NCBI RefSeq assembly: GCF_038900095.1
Contig: NZ_JBBMQQ010000003.1
Location: 563,602-627,601 of the forward strand
Origin: Hoeflea sp038900095
GTDB taxonomy: Bacteria > Pseudomonadota > Alphaproteobacteria > Rhizobiales > Rhizobiaceae
Length of the DNA stretch: 64,000 nt
Direction: 5' to 3'
Position 1 is the first letter of the stretch, and each line of letters opens with the position of its first letter. The notes under the pieces were generated by a model, which worked only from the letters and a program-made list of their open reading frames with translations, did not search any database and was not told where the DNA came from. The translations under genes were made by a program, and so were the position numbers. Below, piece by piece: positions 43,461 to 55,202 of the stretch.

Positions 43461-43978
43461 GCCTCCTCGACAAGATATGGCCCGCCGCCGACCGAATCGC
43501 GCGACGACATCACCACGAAACGGCTAACATCAAAAGGCAGGGTGCAGAAATCACCGCGTCCGCCGAGATATTTGACCACATCGGCGACCCGTGCATTGCG
43601 CAGCCGGGCAAGCGTTACATGCGGCGAGAAGCGGCGCGGATCAGGGGCGAGGCCGTGACGCTGGCAGATCCGCTCGATTTCTGCCTGCAATGCCATGAGT
43701 TCCGGCGAGGGCGAGACGCCGGCCCAGATGGAATGGGGCTTCTTCGATCCGAACGATCCCATGCCGGAAAGCGTCAGGGAAAAGGAGGGCCGGTCGATCC
43801 GGTCGAAGGCCGCGATCAGTTCGTCGGCGGTATGGCAATCAATGTCGCCGATAAAGCGCAGGGTGATGTGGTAATTCTCGCCCCGCATCCAGCGGGCGCC
43901 GGGCAATCCGCCGCGCAGGAGGGAGAGGGACAAGGCCGCCTCCCGGGGAACTTCGAGTGCGGTAAAAAGTCTGGGCAT
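43388..43978 (-). CDS. thpR: RNA 2',3'-cyclic phosphodiesterase ThpR
   Basis: The 196-residue 2H-phosphoesterase has both catalytic HxT motifs: HITLRFIGD near residue 37 and HVTLARLRN near residue 125. MPRLFTALEVPREA is the usual start. The enzyme opens 2',3'-cyclic phosphate RNA ends and was first described as a 2'-5' RNA ligase. Its 3' end overlaps the phosphatase gene, which is unusual for two long conserved genes but leaves both complete. Confidence 0.92.
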   Translation of the reverse strand: MPRLFTALEVPREAALSLSLLRGGLPGARWMRGENYHITLRFIGDIDCHTADELIAAFDRIDRPSFSLTLSGMGSFGSKKPHSIWAGVSPSPELMALQAEIERICQRHGLAPDPRRFSPHVTLARLRNARVADVVKYLGGRGDFCTLPFDVSRFVVMSSRDSVGGGPYLVEEAYPLGWRNSLPSLETSSLQPSRNN

Positions 43979-44072
43979 TGGTCGTCCCCCGAATCACCGT
44001 TTCATCCAAACGAATCACGGCACAGACGACAGGGCAAGCGGCTAGATTTCACATTTCGGACGGCAGGCGGTG

Positions 44073-44714
44073 TTATTCGGCCTGGATGTCGGCGATGAAT
44101 CGCTCCGCCGCCGGAATGAAATTCTCCACCATCACGTTGATTCCACTGGCGTTTGGATGCATGCCGTCGGTCAGCTGCAAGTCCGGGTTGCCGGTTACCC
44201 CGTCGAGAAAGAACGGATACAGCGTCAGGCCGTATTTGATGGCGAGGTCGGGATAGATCGCGTTGAAGCTGGCTTCATAGTCCCCCCCCATGTTGGGCGG
44301 GGCGAGCATGCCGGCAAGCAGGATCGGAATGCCGCGCTGCTGAAGCCGAACGATCATGGCCTCCAGATTCTCGCGGGTTTTCTCCGGCGGCAGTCCGCGC
44401 AGGGCGTCATTGGCGCCGAGTTCGAGAATGACGCCGTCGACACCATCTGGAATTGACCAGTCGAGTCGCGCCAGGCCGCCGGATGTGGTGTCTCCGGACA
44501 CCCCGGCATCGATGATCGTGACGTCGTGGCCGCGTTCACGCAACGCGGCCTCAAGACGGGCCGGAAACCCCTCGTCACCCTTGAGGTTGTAGGCCGCCAT
44601 CAGGCTGTCGCCGAAGCCGACAATCTTGATTTCGCCAGCATCAGAGGCATCGACAGGGGCGACGGCGACACCGAACGCGAGGCACAATGCAGTGATCAAG
44701 GCCTTAAAACGCAT
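44073..44714 (-). CDS. periplasmic arylesterase / TesA-like SGNH hydrolase
   Basis: The 213-residue SGNH hydrolase has a signal peptide (MRFKALITALCLAFGVAVAP to ~DAS) and block I GFGDSLMAAY. The other catalytic blocks are GVSGDTTSGG, LGANDALRG and DGMHPNASG, which supply the Ser-Gly-Asn-His set. TesA-like enzymes hydrolyse acyl esters, lysophospholipids or aryl esters in the periplasm. It is divergent from a ybbA-ybbP pair, the same arrangement as E. coli tesA-ybbAP. The start follows the signal peptide at 44714. Confidence 0.93.
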   Translation of the reverse strand: MRFKALITALCLAFGVAVAPVDASDAGEIKIVGFGDSLMAAYNLKGDEGFPARLEAALRERGHDVTIIDAGVSGDTTSGGLARLDWSIPDGVDGVILELGANDALRGLPPEKTRENLEAMIVRLQQRGIPILLAGMLAPPNMGGDYEASFNAIYPDLAIKYGLTLYPFFLDGVTGNPDLQLTDGMHPNASGINVMVENFIPAAERFIADIQAE

Positions 44715-44810
44715 GGGGTAAACCTTTAAAACACATGGCATGGCTCCTAAGTGCTCGACATCAGCCGGTTCAAGCCCGACCGCTTCCTTTCCATATAGGA
44801 TGTTCAGCCC

Positions 44811-45530
44811 GTGTCTCAATCCATAGCCAAACCCATTGTCACTTTGCGCCAGGCCAATCTGACGCTCGGCAACGGGGCCTCTTCCGTGCACGTGCTCAAG
44901 GGCATCGATATCGATATCAACCAGGGTGAATCGGTCGGCATCGTCGGGCCATCGGGATCGGGCAAATCAACGCTTCTGATGGTGATTGCCGGGCTTGAAC
45001 GGCTTGATTCGGGCGAAGTGCATGTTGCCGGTCAGGCGCTGCATACTTTGAGCGAGGACGCGGTCGCTGCCGTGCGCGGGCGCTCGATCGGCATCGTGTT
45101 CCAGTCCTTTCACCTCATTCCCAACATGACGGCGCTGGAAAATGTCGCCGTGCCGCTGGAGCTTGCCGGCAAGGCGAACGCCTTCGAGCGTGCGCGCGAA
45201 GAACTGATTGCGGTCGGCCTGGGCGAGCGCCTGACCCATTATCCGGGGCAATTGTCGGGTGGCGAGCAGCAGCGCGTGGCAATCGCGCGGGCGCTGGCGC
45301 CGGATCCGGTGCTGATCGTGGCGGATGAGCCGACGGGCAATCTCGACGGTGAAACCGGTCGGCAGATCGCCGATCTGTTGTTTGCCAAGCAGGCCGAGCG
45401 CGGCACCACGCTGCTGCTGGTCACCCATGATCCGGTTCTGGCGGAACGCTGCGAACGGCAGATCTCGGTGCGATCTGGCCGGATTGTTGCCGGTGACGAA
45501 GAGCAAGCTGCCGCCAAGGTGATCGCCTGA
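44811..45530 (+). CDS. ybbA: ABC transporter ATP-binding protein YbbA (LolD-like)
   Basis: The 239-residue MacB/LolD-type ATPase has Walker A GPSGSGKST, signature LSGGEQQRVAIARAL and Walker B VLIVADEPTGNLD. The start is GTG at 44811 with AGGA ten bases upstream; a nearby ATG at 44800 is out of frame. It forms a unit with the following permease, whose ATG overlaps its stop. Such modules are linked to envelope or periplasmic lipid handling beside TesA. Confidence 0.92.
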   Translation: MSQSIAKPIVTLRQANLTLGNGASSVHVLKGIDIDINQGESVGIVGPSGSGKSTLLMVIAGLERLDSGEVHVAGQALHTLSEDAVAAVRGRSIGIVFQSFHLIPNMTALENVAVPLELAGKANAFERAREELIAVGLGERLTHYPGQLSGGEQQRVAIARALAPDPVLIVADEPTGNLDGETGRQIADLLFAKQAERGTTLLLVTHDPVLAERCERQISVRSGRIVAGDEEQAAAKVIA

Positions 45531-48103
45531 TGGCGTCGGCGGCGGATAATACCGGGGCAAACGGGCTGCGGCTCGGGCTGGCGGCACGGCTGGCGCTGCG
45601 CGAACTGCGCGGCGGGCTGTCCGGGTTCTACATCTTTCTTGCCTGCGTGGCGCTTGGCACCGGCGCAATCGCCGGGGTCAACTCGGTCTCGCAGATGATG
45701 ACCGGCTCGATTGCGTCGGAAGGGCAGACGATTCTTGGCGGCGACATCCGGTTTGAAAGTGACAACCAGGACATCGGCGATGGCGAACGGGCCTATGTCG
45801 AAGGGCTTGGAGATGTTTCGGCCGGCGCCAACATGCGGACGATGGCACGCAAGCCGGACGGCTCGGACCAGTCGCTGGTCGAATTGCGCGCGGTGGATGA
45901 TGCCTACCCGCTCTATGGCGGTTTCGAGACCATTCCGGCGATGCCGATCGAGGAAATGTTTGCCGAAACCAATGGTGTCTATGGCGCCGCGGTGGCGCAG
46001 ATCTTTCTCGACCGGCTGGGATTGAGCGTTGGCGACACCGTTCTGGTCGGCGAGGCAAACCTCGAGATTCGCGGTGTCATCGCCGCAGAACCCGATTCGC
46101 TATCGGAAGGTTTTGGATTTGCGCCGCGGCTGATGATGTCGCGTGCCGCACTGGATGCGGCCGGGCTGATCCGGCCGGGCAGCCTGGTGGAATACAGCTA
46201 CCGGGTGCGCCTTGCTGACGGAGCAAGCGCCAAGGATCTTGCCGCCCTGCGGGAGGATGCCACCAGCCGCTTTCCCGATGCCGGCTGGTCGATCCGCACC
46301 AGCCAGAACGCGGCACCGTCGCTGACCCGCAATATCGAGCGGTTCTCGCAGTTCCTGACCCTGGTCGGGCTGACGGCGCTGATCGTCGGCGGCGTCGGCA
46401 TCGCCAATTCGGTGCGGGCCTGGCTGGAAGGCAAGCGCGGCGTCATCGCCACGCTCAAATGCGTCGGCGCGCCTGCCAAATTGGTGGTCGCCATCTATCT
46501 GATCCAGGTGATGCTGATTGCCGGGTTCGGCGTGGCGCTGGGGCTGGCTCTCGGGGCGGCGACGCCGTTCCTGGCCGCAGGCGCCCTGACCGGTATCATT
46601 CCCATCGCGGTCTCGGCCTCGTTCTATCCCGCGTCGCTGGCGATCGCGGCCGGCTTCGGGCTGATGACGGCGTTTGCCTTCGCGGTGCTGCCGCTTGGCC
46701 GGGCCGGCGAGGTTCCGGCAACCGCCCTTTTCCGGCAACAGGGATTTGAGGCAAGCGCGTTGCCGCGCTGGCCCTATCTGCTGATTGCCGCGCTGACGCT
46801 TGCGTCACTGGGCGTGGCTGCGATCTGGTTTGCCGATGACCGGCGGATTGCCAGCGTGTTTGTCGCAGCGGTAATCGCGGCTTTCGTGGTGTTGCGGCTT
46901 GTCGGCTACGGGGTGCAGCTGATCGCACGAAAATGGCCGACCGTGCGCTCGACCCCGCTGCGGCTGGCGATCGGCAACATCCACCGGCCCGGCGCATTGA
47001 CGCCGTCGGTGGTGCTGTCGCTCGGCCTTGGGCTGGCGCTGCTGGTGACGCTGGCGCTGATCGATACCAATCTCAGGCGCGAATTGTCCGGCAATCTGCC
47101 TGAGCGCGCGCCGAATTTCTTCTTCGTCGACATCCAGGCAAACGAGATTGACGGGTTCGAGAAGGTGGTGTCGGAGCTGGCGCCGAACGGCAAGATCATC
47201 AAGGTGCCGATGCTTCGCGGGCGGATCACCCAGCTCAAGGGCGAGGACGTCAACGCGGACAATGTGCCGGCGGAAGCGCAATGGGTGCTCAGGGGCGACC
47301 GCGGGGTGACCTACGCCAAGAACCTGCCTGAAAATTCGCGGCTTGCCGAAGGAAAGTGGTGGGCGCCGGACTACGAGGGTGAGCCGCTGGTGTCATTTTC
47401 GGCCGAGGAAGCGCGCGAAATCGGCCTTGGCGTCGGCGATACGATTACGGTTTCCGTGCTTGGCCGCTCGATCACGGCACGGATTGCCAATCTGCGCGAG
47501 GTCGAATGGGAATCGCTGTCGATCAACTTCGTGATGGTGTTCTCGCCCAACACCTTCGCCGGCGCACCGCATTCATGGATGGCGACATTGTCGGATCCCG
47601 ATGCGGATGCCGCGGTCGAGGGAGAGGTGTTGCGCGCCGTCACCCAGGCCTATCCGACAATCACCAGCGTGCGGGTCAAGGATGCGCTGGAACTGGCCAA
47701 CCGGCTGGTCGGCCAGATCGGTATCGCCATCCGCGCCGCGGCGCTGGTGGCGCTTGTGGCCTCGGTGCTGGTGCTCGCCGGTGCGCTGGCGGCGGGCAAC
47801 CGCTCGCGGATTCACGATGCGGTGGTGCTCAAGACACTTGGAGCCACACGGGCGACGCTGATCCGGGCCTATGTCTACGAATACGGCCTGCTGGGACTGG
47901 CAACAGCGGTGTTCGCGCTGGCCTTCGGCGGCGTGGCATCGTGGTTCGTGGTCAGCCGCATCATGACGCTGCCGTCGGAATTCATGCCCGATATCGCGCT
48001 TATGACGCTCGCAGGGGCGCTGGTTCTGACTGTCGGTATCGGATTGCTCGGTACATGGCGGGTGCTTGGCCAGAAGGCGGCGCCGGTTTTGCGCGAGCTT
48101 TAG
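45530..48103 (+). CDS. ybbP: ABC transporter permease YbbP (FtsX family)
   Basis: The 857-residue permease has one N-terminal membrane helix, a large periplasmic MacB-like domain, and two FtsX blocks. One block is around 270-470 (FLTLVGLTALIVGGVGIANS and following helices) and the other around 730-855 (AALVALVASVLVLAGALAAG). It pairs with YbbA to form a mechanotransmission-type ABC complex rather than a classical transporter. Its start overlaps the ybbA stop (TGATG). Function with the esterase is inferred from conserved neighbourhood. Confidence 0.92.
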   Translation: MASAADNTGANGLRLGLAARLALRELRGGLSGFYIFLACVALGTGAIAGVNSVSQMMTGSIASEGQTILGGDIRFESDNQDIGDGERAYVEGLGDVSAGANMRTMARKPDGSDQSLVELRAVDDAYPLYGGFETIPAMPIEEMFAETNGVYGAAVAQIFLDRLGLSVGDTVLVGEANLEIRGVIAAEPDSLSEGFGFAPRLMMSRAALDAAGLIRPGSLVEYSYRVRLADGASAKDLAALREDATSRFPDAGWSIRTSQNAAPSLTRNIERFSQFLTLVGLTALIVGGVGIANSVRAWLEGKRGVIATLKCVGAPAKLVVAIYLIQVMLIAGFGVALGLALGAATPFLAAGALTGIIPIAVSASFYPASLAIAAGFGLMTAFAFAVLPLGRAGEVPATALFRQQGFEASALPRWPYLLIAALTLASLGVAAIWFADDRRIASVFVAAVIAAFVVLRLVGYGVQLIARKWPTVRSTPLRLAIGNIHRPGALTPSVVLSLGLGLALLVTLALIDTNLRRELSGNLPERAPNFFFVDIQANEIDGFEKVVSELAPNGKIIKVPMLRGRITQLKGEDVNADNVPAEAQWVLRGDRGVTYAKNLPENSRLAEGKWWAPDYEGEPLVSFSAEEAREIGLGVGDTITVSVLGRSITARIANLREVEWESLSINFVMVFSPNTFAGAPHSWMATLSDPDADAAVEGEVLRAVTQAYPTITSVRVKDALELANRLVGQIGIAIRAAALVALVASVLVLAGALAAGNRSRIHDAVVLKTLGATRATLIRAYVYEYGLLGLATAVFALAFGGVASWFVVSRIMTLPSEFMPDIALMTLAGALVLTVGIGLLGTWRVLGQKAAPVLREL

Positions 48104-48210
48104 GGGCAGATTGACGCATTTATTAAGCAAACGCAGAGGTTTCCGTCCATCTTCTACGACGGAGGGTCTTGCCGTGGACATAGTTCATCCTCATATTGTG
48201 GACAGGCATG

Positions 48211-48275
48211 CTGGAGCCCCGCAGCGGCGCCTGGGTCTTTGAGCCCGACACCGTAAACCTTACCGGGGCTTATAA
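48211..48275 (+). ncRNA. structured 5' leader of Bax inhibitor gene (ybhL RNA motif candidate)
   Basis: AGCCCCG (48215-48221) pairs with CGGGGCT (48264-48270), enclosing an inner GGG-TCTTTGAG-CCC hairpin and a short single-stranded segment. The ribosome site AAAGAGGAAAAC begins directly after the closing stem. Position and gene match the ybhL leader motif described in Rhizobiales upstream of ybhL. I made the match from memory of its location, not by a covariance search. Confidence 0.6.
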
Positions 48276-48285
48276 AGAGGAAAAC

Positions 48286-49062
48286 ATGGCTGACTTTCGC
48301 AATTCGAATGTCCGCGCAGCCAATGGCGCCTATGCAGGCACCGACATAGATGCAGGCCTCCGCGCCTACATGCTGCGCGTTTACAATCTCATGGCAATGG
48401 GCCTGGGTATCACCGGTGTCGCGGCCTACGCGATCGCAATGTTTGCGACCACCAATGATCCGGCCGCTGCCGTGGCAACGCTGGGCAATGGCAAGATGCT
48501 GACCGGCCTTGGTGCCGCGCTTTACGGTTCGCCGCTCAAATGGGTGGTGATGCTGGCGCCGCTGGGGATGGTGTTCTTCCTCAGCGCCCGCATCGAGAAG
48601 ATGAGCGTTTCGGCTGCGCAGACCACCTTCTGGGTGTTTGCTGCACTGATGGGCATCTCGCTGTCGTCGATCTTCCTGGTCTACACCGGCGCATCGATCA
48701 CGCAGACCTTCTTCATCACCGCAGCTTCGTTTGGTGCGCTGTCGCTCTACGGCTACACCACCAAGAAGGACCTGTCGGCGATGGGTTCGTTCCTGATGAT
48801 GGGCCTGTTCGGCCTGATCATCGCGATGGTGGTCAACATCTTCCTGCAGTCGAGCGCGCTTCAGTTCGCGATCTCGGGCATTGGCGTGCTGATCTTTGCC
48901 GGTCTGACCGCCTATGACACGCAGCAGATCAAGTCGATGTATTATGAAGGCGACACCGACGCCACCGCCGGCCGCAAGGCGATCATGGGTGCGCTGCGTC
49001 TGTATCTCGACTTCATCAACCTGTTCATGTTCCTGCTGCAGTTCCTCGGCAACCGCGAGTAG
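48286..49062 (+). CDS. ybhL: Bax inhibitor-1/YccA (YbhL) family membrane protein
   Basis: The 258-residue protein has seven membrane helices (e.g. VYNLMAMGLGITGVAAYAIA; KWVVMLAPLGMVFFL; FLMMGLFGLIIAMVVNIFL) and the C-terminal acidic pair region LTAYDTQQIKSMY seen in BI-1 calcium/proton-linked channels. AAAGAGGAAAAC precedes the ATG at 48286. The leader is structured and may regulate translation. Function in bacteria is poorly defined. Confidence 0.93.
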   Translation: MADFRNSNVRAANGAYAGTDIDAGLRAYMLRVYNLMAMGLGITGVAAYAIAMFATTNDPAAAVATLGNGKMLTGLGAALYGSPLKWVVMLAPLGMVFFLSARIEKMSVSAAQTTFWVFAALMGISLSSIFLVYTGASITQTFFITAASFGALSLYGYTTKKDLSAMGSFLMMGLFGLIIAMVVNIFLQSSALQFAISGIGVLIFAGLTAYDTQQIKSMYYEGDTDATAGRKAIMGALRLYLDFINLFMFLLQFLGNRE

Positions 49063-49082
49063 CAGCACCGGACTGAATTTGG

Positions 49083-49110
49083 AAAAGGCGGTCTTCGGGC
49101 CGCCTTTTTT
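49083..49110 (+). terminator. terminator of ybhL
   Basis: AAAGGCGG (49084-49091) pairs with CCGCCTTT (49100-49107) around an eight-base loop and runs into six T residues. Confidence 0.88.
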
Positions 49111-49167
49111 GTTGGCCGGAAGCCGCGGCAGCGATAAACCGGTATCCTCACCCACCGGACCGGCCCC

Positions 49168-49719
49168 ATGATCATCCGCGACGCGACATCTGCCGATCTC
49201 ACAGAGATCACCCGAATTTACGCCGACAGCGTTGTCAACGGCGTGGCCAGCTACGAGCTGGTGGCTCCGGACGAGGCCGAGATGGGGCGGCGTATGTCCG
49301 CGATTTCAGACAATGGCTATCCCTATCTGGTTGCCGAAGACGAGGCGGGCGCAATTCTGGGATACGCCTATGCCTCGGCCTTCCGGACCCGGCCGGCCTA
49401 CCGCTGGCTGGTGGAGGACTCGATCTATCTGGCGCCGGAAGCGCGCGGCAAAGGCGTCGGGCGGGCGCTGCTGGAAATCCTGATCGGCAAGTGCGAAGCC
49501 CTCGGCTTCCGGCAGATGATTGCGGTCATCGGCGGGGCGCATCCGGCCTCGATCGCCGTGCACCAGAAAGCTGGCTTCGTCAGTTCCGGGATGATTTCAG
49601 GCTCCGGCTACAAGCACGGGCGCTGGCTCGATACGGTTTTCATGCAAAGACCGCTCGGGCAGGGCAAGTCCACGGATCCCGACCCGGACGTCTATCCCGG
49701 CACATTGTTTGGCGGTTAG
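49168..49719 (+). CDS. GNAT acetyltransferase, phosphinothricin acetyltransferase-like
   Basis: The 183-residue protein begins MIIRDATSADLTEITRIYAD and has the PAT-type sequence YAYASAFRTRPAYRWLVEDS, followed by the CoA loop YLAPEARGKGVGRALLEILI. Such enzymes acetylate phosphinothricin, methionine sulfone/sulfoximine or related amines. Convergent with DUF2794, with six bases between the stops. Confidence 0.9.
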   Translation: MIIRDATSADLTEITRIYADSVVNGVASYELVAPDEAEMGRRMSAISDNGYPYLVAEDEAGAILGYAYASAFRTRPAYRWLVEDSIYLAPEARGKGVGRALLEILIGKCEALGFRQMIAVIGGAHPASIAVHQKAGFVSSGMISGSGYKHGRWLDTVFMQRPLGQGKSTDPDPDVYPGTLFGG

Positions 49720-49725
49720 GCGCTG

Positions 49726-50127
49726 TCAGCGCACCAGGCGCGGGGCCTTGTCGAAGTATTTCAGCACGATCTCGAGTTCGTGGCCGCGCTTGAGCACCAG
49801 GCCCGCGGCGGAAATGATGGCGAAAGCGCCTTGCTTGCGGGCCCGGGAGGGATCCTTCTCGATGCGGTAGAGCGGCACTTCACTGGCGCGGCGGAAGGCG
49901 GAAAAGACGGCCTTGTCGCGCAGGTGGTCGATGGCGTAGTCGCGCCAGTGGCCCTCGGCAACCATCCTCGAATAGACCTGAAGGATCCGGTCCAGCTCAC
50001 GGCGTTTGAATGTCACCGGCTCCGGCGTATTGCGGCGGCGAAGTTCAGCCAGGTCAACGGTTGTTGCTGATTTCTGTGGCTGGCCGCTCTGATTGCGGGG
50101 TGACGCGTAATCCGCTCCGTCAGCCAT
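49726..50127 (-). CDS. DUF2794 domain protein
   Basis: The 133-residue alphaproteobacterial protein has the core VTFKRRELDRILQVYSRMVA, WRDYAIDHLRDKAVFSAFRR and PLYRIEKDP. The N-terminal ~35 residues look disordered. Function unknown, but the family is nearly universal in Rhizobiales. Confidence 0.88.
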   Translation of the reverse strand: MADGADYASPRNQSGQPQKSATTVDLAELRRRNTPEPVTFKRRELDRILQVYSRMVAEGHWRDYAIDHLRDKAVFSAFRRASEVPLYRIEKDPSRARKQGAFAIISAAGLVLKRGHELEIVLKYFDKAPRLVR

Positions 50128-50582
50128 TATCGGGCCTGCAAATCAATAATCATGGCACCAGTGTGCCTGACACAATCACAAATTCAAGCTTCGATGACGA
50201 AATTCGCAGATACAGCCGGCCAGTTGCGTTCCGCATTGCAGCATCACGAAAGGCTTCAGGCGGTCGCGTTTGTTTACTCCACCGGGGCCGGAAAATGGTT
50301 TTGGACCCATTTGGGCCGTATTTCAGCCAAATCCTTGCCGGAATTGCCCACGATTATCTGATCGTTGCCTCAGACGGTTCGAACCGGGGACTTCGTTTTT
50401 TCAGCCCCCCAGCCCCTCGGAGTCCCCGGGACGGATCATCTCGAAAGCAAACGGGCCTTGTAACCGGAAACGGTTTTCAGGTCTGGCAGACAAGAGCGTC
50501 ACAGGTCACTCCCCCCGTCCTGGACGAGAGGCAACAGCTTGATACACCTTGTATTAAACCGGCTTCGAGCCGGTCTTTTTTT
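50128..50582 (+). other. 455-base stretch without recognised gene, ending in a terminator
   Basis: No family is recognisable in any frame. A 69-codon frame at 50152-50361 has no ribosome site. CCGGGACGG near 50421 can pair, with one G-U, with CCGTCCTGG near 50517, which would close an RNA fold of about 105 bases. A strong terminator for plus-strand transcripts ends the region, which suggests an independent small RNA or a lost gene. Confidence 0.4.
50558..50582 (+). terminator. strong orphan terminator
   Basis: ACCGGCT (50558-50564), loop TCG, AGCCGGT (50568-50574), then C and seven T residues: a model factor-independent terminator on the plus strand. No plus-strand coding gene ends within 800 bases upstream. 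On the minus strand the hairpin would follow the DUF1223 gene but without a clear T run. Confidence 0.85.
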
Positions 50583-50597
50583 GTCCGGAAAAGCGGA

Positions 50598-51341
50598 TCA
50601 GATCCTGGCAGCGCCGAGAATGCGGCCGGGTGAGCCGTCCGGGCTTACCACTTGCAGAAGAATGGCGCAGCGGCGTCCGGGATGCGCGGAGATCACCGAT
50701 GAGGGCAGTTTCAGCTCAACCCGGTTGCCGTTCCACATGCCGACGGTTTCCATGTCGCGGACGCTGTGGCGGTAGGTGATGGTGCGTCCGGCATTTTCGC
50801 CGCGCTTGATCTTCACCGTATTGGCATCATCAAAATAGACCGCGACGATATCCGCCTTGCCCTCGCCGGGGCCGACGGAAATCCGCAGCTCGTCGGCATG
50901 CATGATCGCCGTTACCTCGACCGTGAGACCCTCTCCAATCGAGGACAGCTTGTCCATGACCTTGCCGATTGCAGCGCCATCGGCGCCATTGACGTGATCT
51001 TCTCCATTGATGACGGCCTGCGGCGTGTAGACATTCTTGCGGCGCAGCGTGCGGGCGTAGCCATATTGCCGCTCGGTGCTTGCGGCGCTCGACAGCGTGT
51101 CGGACCAGCCGCGGTAGTTCCAGTAGTCAACGTGATAACCCAGGGCCAGCACATCGTCCTCTTCGGCCAGGCGCGCCAGTTCGGCGTCGGCTGGCGGGCA
51201 GGAGGAGCAGCCCTGGCTGGTGAACAGTTCCACCACACCTTTCAGATCGCCCGCCTGTGCGGCAGCCGGCGCCGCAAGCAGCGATGTTGCTGCTGCAAGG
51301 GCGGGAAGGGCAATCGCCAGGAAAAATGTGGGCGTCATCAT
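50598..51341 (-). CDS. DUF1223 domain secreted thioredoxin-like protein
   Basis: The 247-residue protein has a signal peptide ending AAPAAAQA. The DUF1223 core VVELFTSQGCSSCPPADAEL is a thioredoxin-like fold with a CSSC motif. HVDYWNYRGWSDTLSS and YTPQAVINGEDHVNG follow. It probably acts in periplasmic redox chemistry; the target is unknown. The ATG at 51341 fits the signal peptide better than the upstream start. Confidence 0.88.
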   Translation of the reverse strand: MMTPTFFLAIALPALAAATSLLAAPAAAQAGDLKGVVELFTSQGCSSCPPADAELARLAEEDDVLALGYHVDYWNYRGWSDTLSSAASTERQYGYARTLRRKNVYTPQAVINGEDHVNGADGAAIGKVMDKLSSIGEGLTVEVTAIMHADELRISVGPGEGKADIVAVYFDDANTVKIKRGENAGRTITYRHSVRDMETVGMWNGNRVELKLPSSVISAHPGRRCAILLQVVSPDGSPGRILGAARI

Positions 51342-51520
51342 AAGGGGCAATCCGTTCAGATCAGGGTGATACTCCGCGAGGTCATGCAATTGTGTAGCGC
51401 GGAGTGCCGTACACGTCCAAATCACATTCGATTGACCCCGTCACGCGGGATACTTCCCCGTGAGGCAAAGATCCGTCTCGAGGCCGTCACCGCCGGGACA
51501 TGGCCTGTTGCCCAACAAAA

Positions 51521-51545
51521 AAGGCCGGGCGCAATGCCCGGCCTT
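51521..51545 (-). terminator. terminator of acnA
   Basis: AAGGCCGGGC (51521-51530) and GCCCGGCCTT (51536-51545) form a 10-bp stem with a five-base loop. On the minus strand it is followed by TTTTGTTG, about 30 bases after the acnA stop. Confidence 0.88.
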
Positions 51546-51571
51546 CTGTCTTGACTATGGCGATGCAGCTA

Positions 51572-54262
<2,691 letters not shown>

Positions 54263-54557
54263 AGGCAACCCGCTTTCATTAGTTCAGCCGATTTTGAGGG
54301 CGAACTCCTTACACGCTGATTGCGTGACCAAGGATGCGGGTACGGTCATTTCCGCTGTCCGCCCGTGACGCTTGGGGCATCATGTTCGGCGCTAGATTGA
54401 ATTCACGCCGACCGCTGGCGTGGTTGCGGGCGTTATAGATAATTTCGTAAGAACGTGCCAGATCAACCAATGTCCCATTTGAATGTTTTTTTGGGTGGTT
54501 AGTTTTTACTGAATGGGAGCGCCGGGCACCGCCTGGCGGCCCGGGATGCGGGGGCCG

Positions 54558-55202
54558 ATGCGGGCAGTAGCCACGAAACTGAAGGGACGGCGCGGCGACA
54601 GCGTGCTGTTTGACGATGTGGGCTTCACGCTTGGCCGGGGCGAAGCGCTGGTCATCACCGGTCCCAACGGGTCCGGAAAATCGACCCTGCTTCGAATTCT
54701 GGCGGGATTGCTGGCTGCTGATTCGGGTACGTTTTCCCTGCATGGCGACGACGGGAGCGCGCTGCCGGTTTCCGAGTACAGTCACTATCTCGGCCACCGC
54801 AACGCGATGAAGCGGGAACTCAAGGTGTCCGAAAATCTCGCGTTCTGGAAAAGCTTCCAGCGCGGCGACAGCGGCGAAGGGCTGCCAATCGACGAGGCGA
54901 TCGACCAGGTCGGGCTTACCGGCGTGGCGCATCTGCCGTTCGGCTACCTCTCTGCGGGTCAGCAGCGGCGCATCGCGCTGGCGCGGCTGCTGGTCAGCCA
55001 CCGGCCGCTGTGGCTGCTGGATGAGCCGACGGCGGCGCTCGACAAGCGCTCGGACAAGCTGTTTGCCGATCTGGTGCGCGACCATCTGGCCGCGGGCGGG
55101 CTGGCGATTGCCGCCACGCACCAGCCGCTCGGGCTCGACACTGTCAGCTCGCTCGAACTGTCGGGCATTCACACCACGGTTTCGGGAGAGATCTGGGCAT
55201 GA
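54558..55202 (+). CDS. ccmA: heme exporter ATP-binding subunit CcmA
   Basis: The 214-residue ABC ATPase is part of CcmABCD, which loads heme onto CcmE in cytochrome c maturation. Walker A GPNGSGKST, signature LSAGQQRRIALARLL and LLDEPTAALD are present, plus the CcmA-typical EYSHYLGHRNAMKRELKVSE. The frame is open to 54513; ATG at 54558 matches homologue length. The ~295-base spacer to acnA holds the divergent promoters and no gene. Confidence 0.94.
   Translation: MRAVATKLKGRRGDSVLFDDVGFTLGRGEALVITGPNGSGKSTLLRILAGLLAADSGTFSLHGDDGSALPVSEYSHYLGHRNAMKRELKVSENLAFWKSFQRGDSGEGLPIDEAIDQVGLTGVAHLPFGYLSAGQQRRIALARLLVSHRPLWLLDEPTAALDKRSDKLFADLVRDHLAAGGLAIAATHQPLGLDTVSSLELSGIHTTVSGEIWA

Noticed and set aside
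50152..50361. 69-codon frame as a small protein gene
   Set aside because: It has no ribosome site, no recognisable sequence and ends before the structured part and terminator. A non-coding explanation is preferred.
50375..50395. GGTTCGAACC resembling a tRNA T-loop
   Set aside because: No acceptor, D or anticodon arms can be folded on either strand and the T stem does not pair properly.
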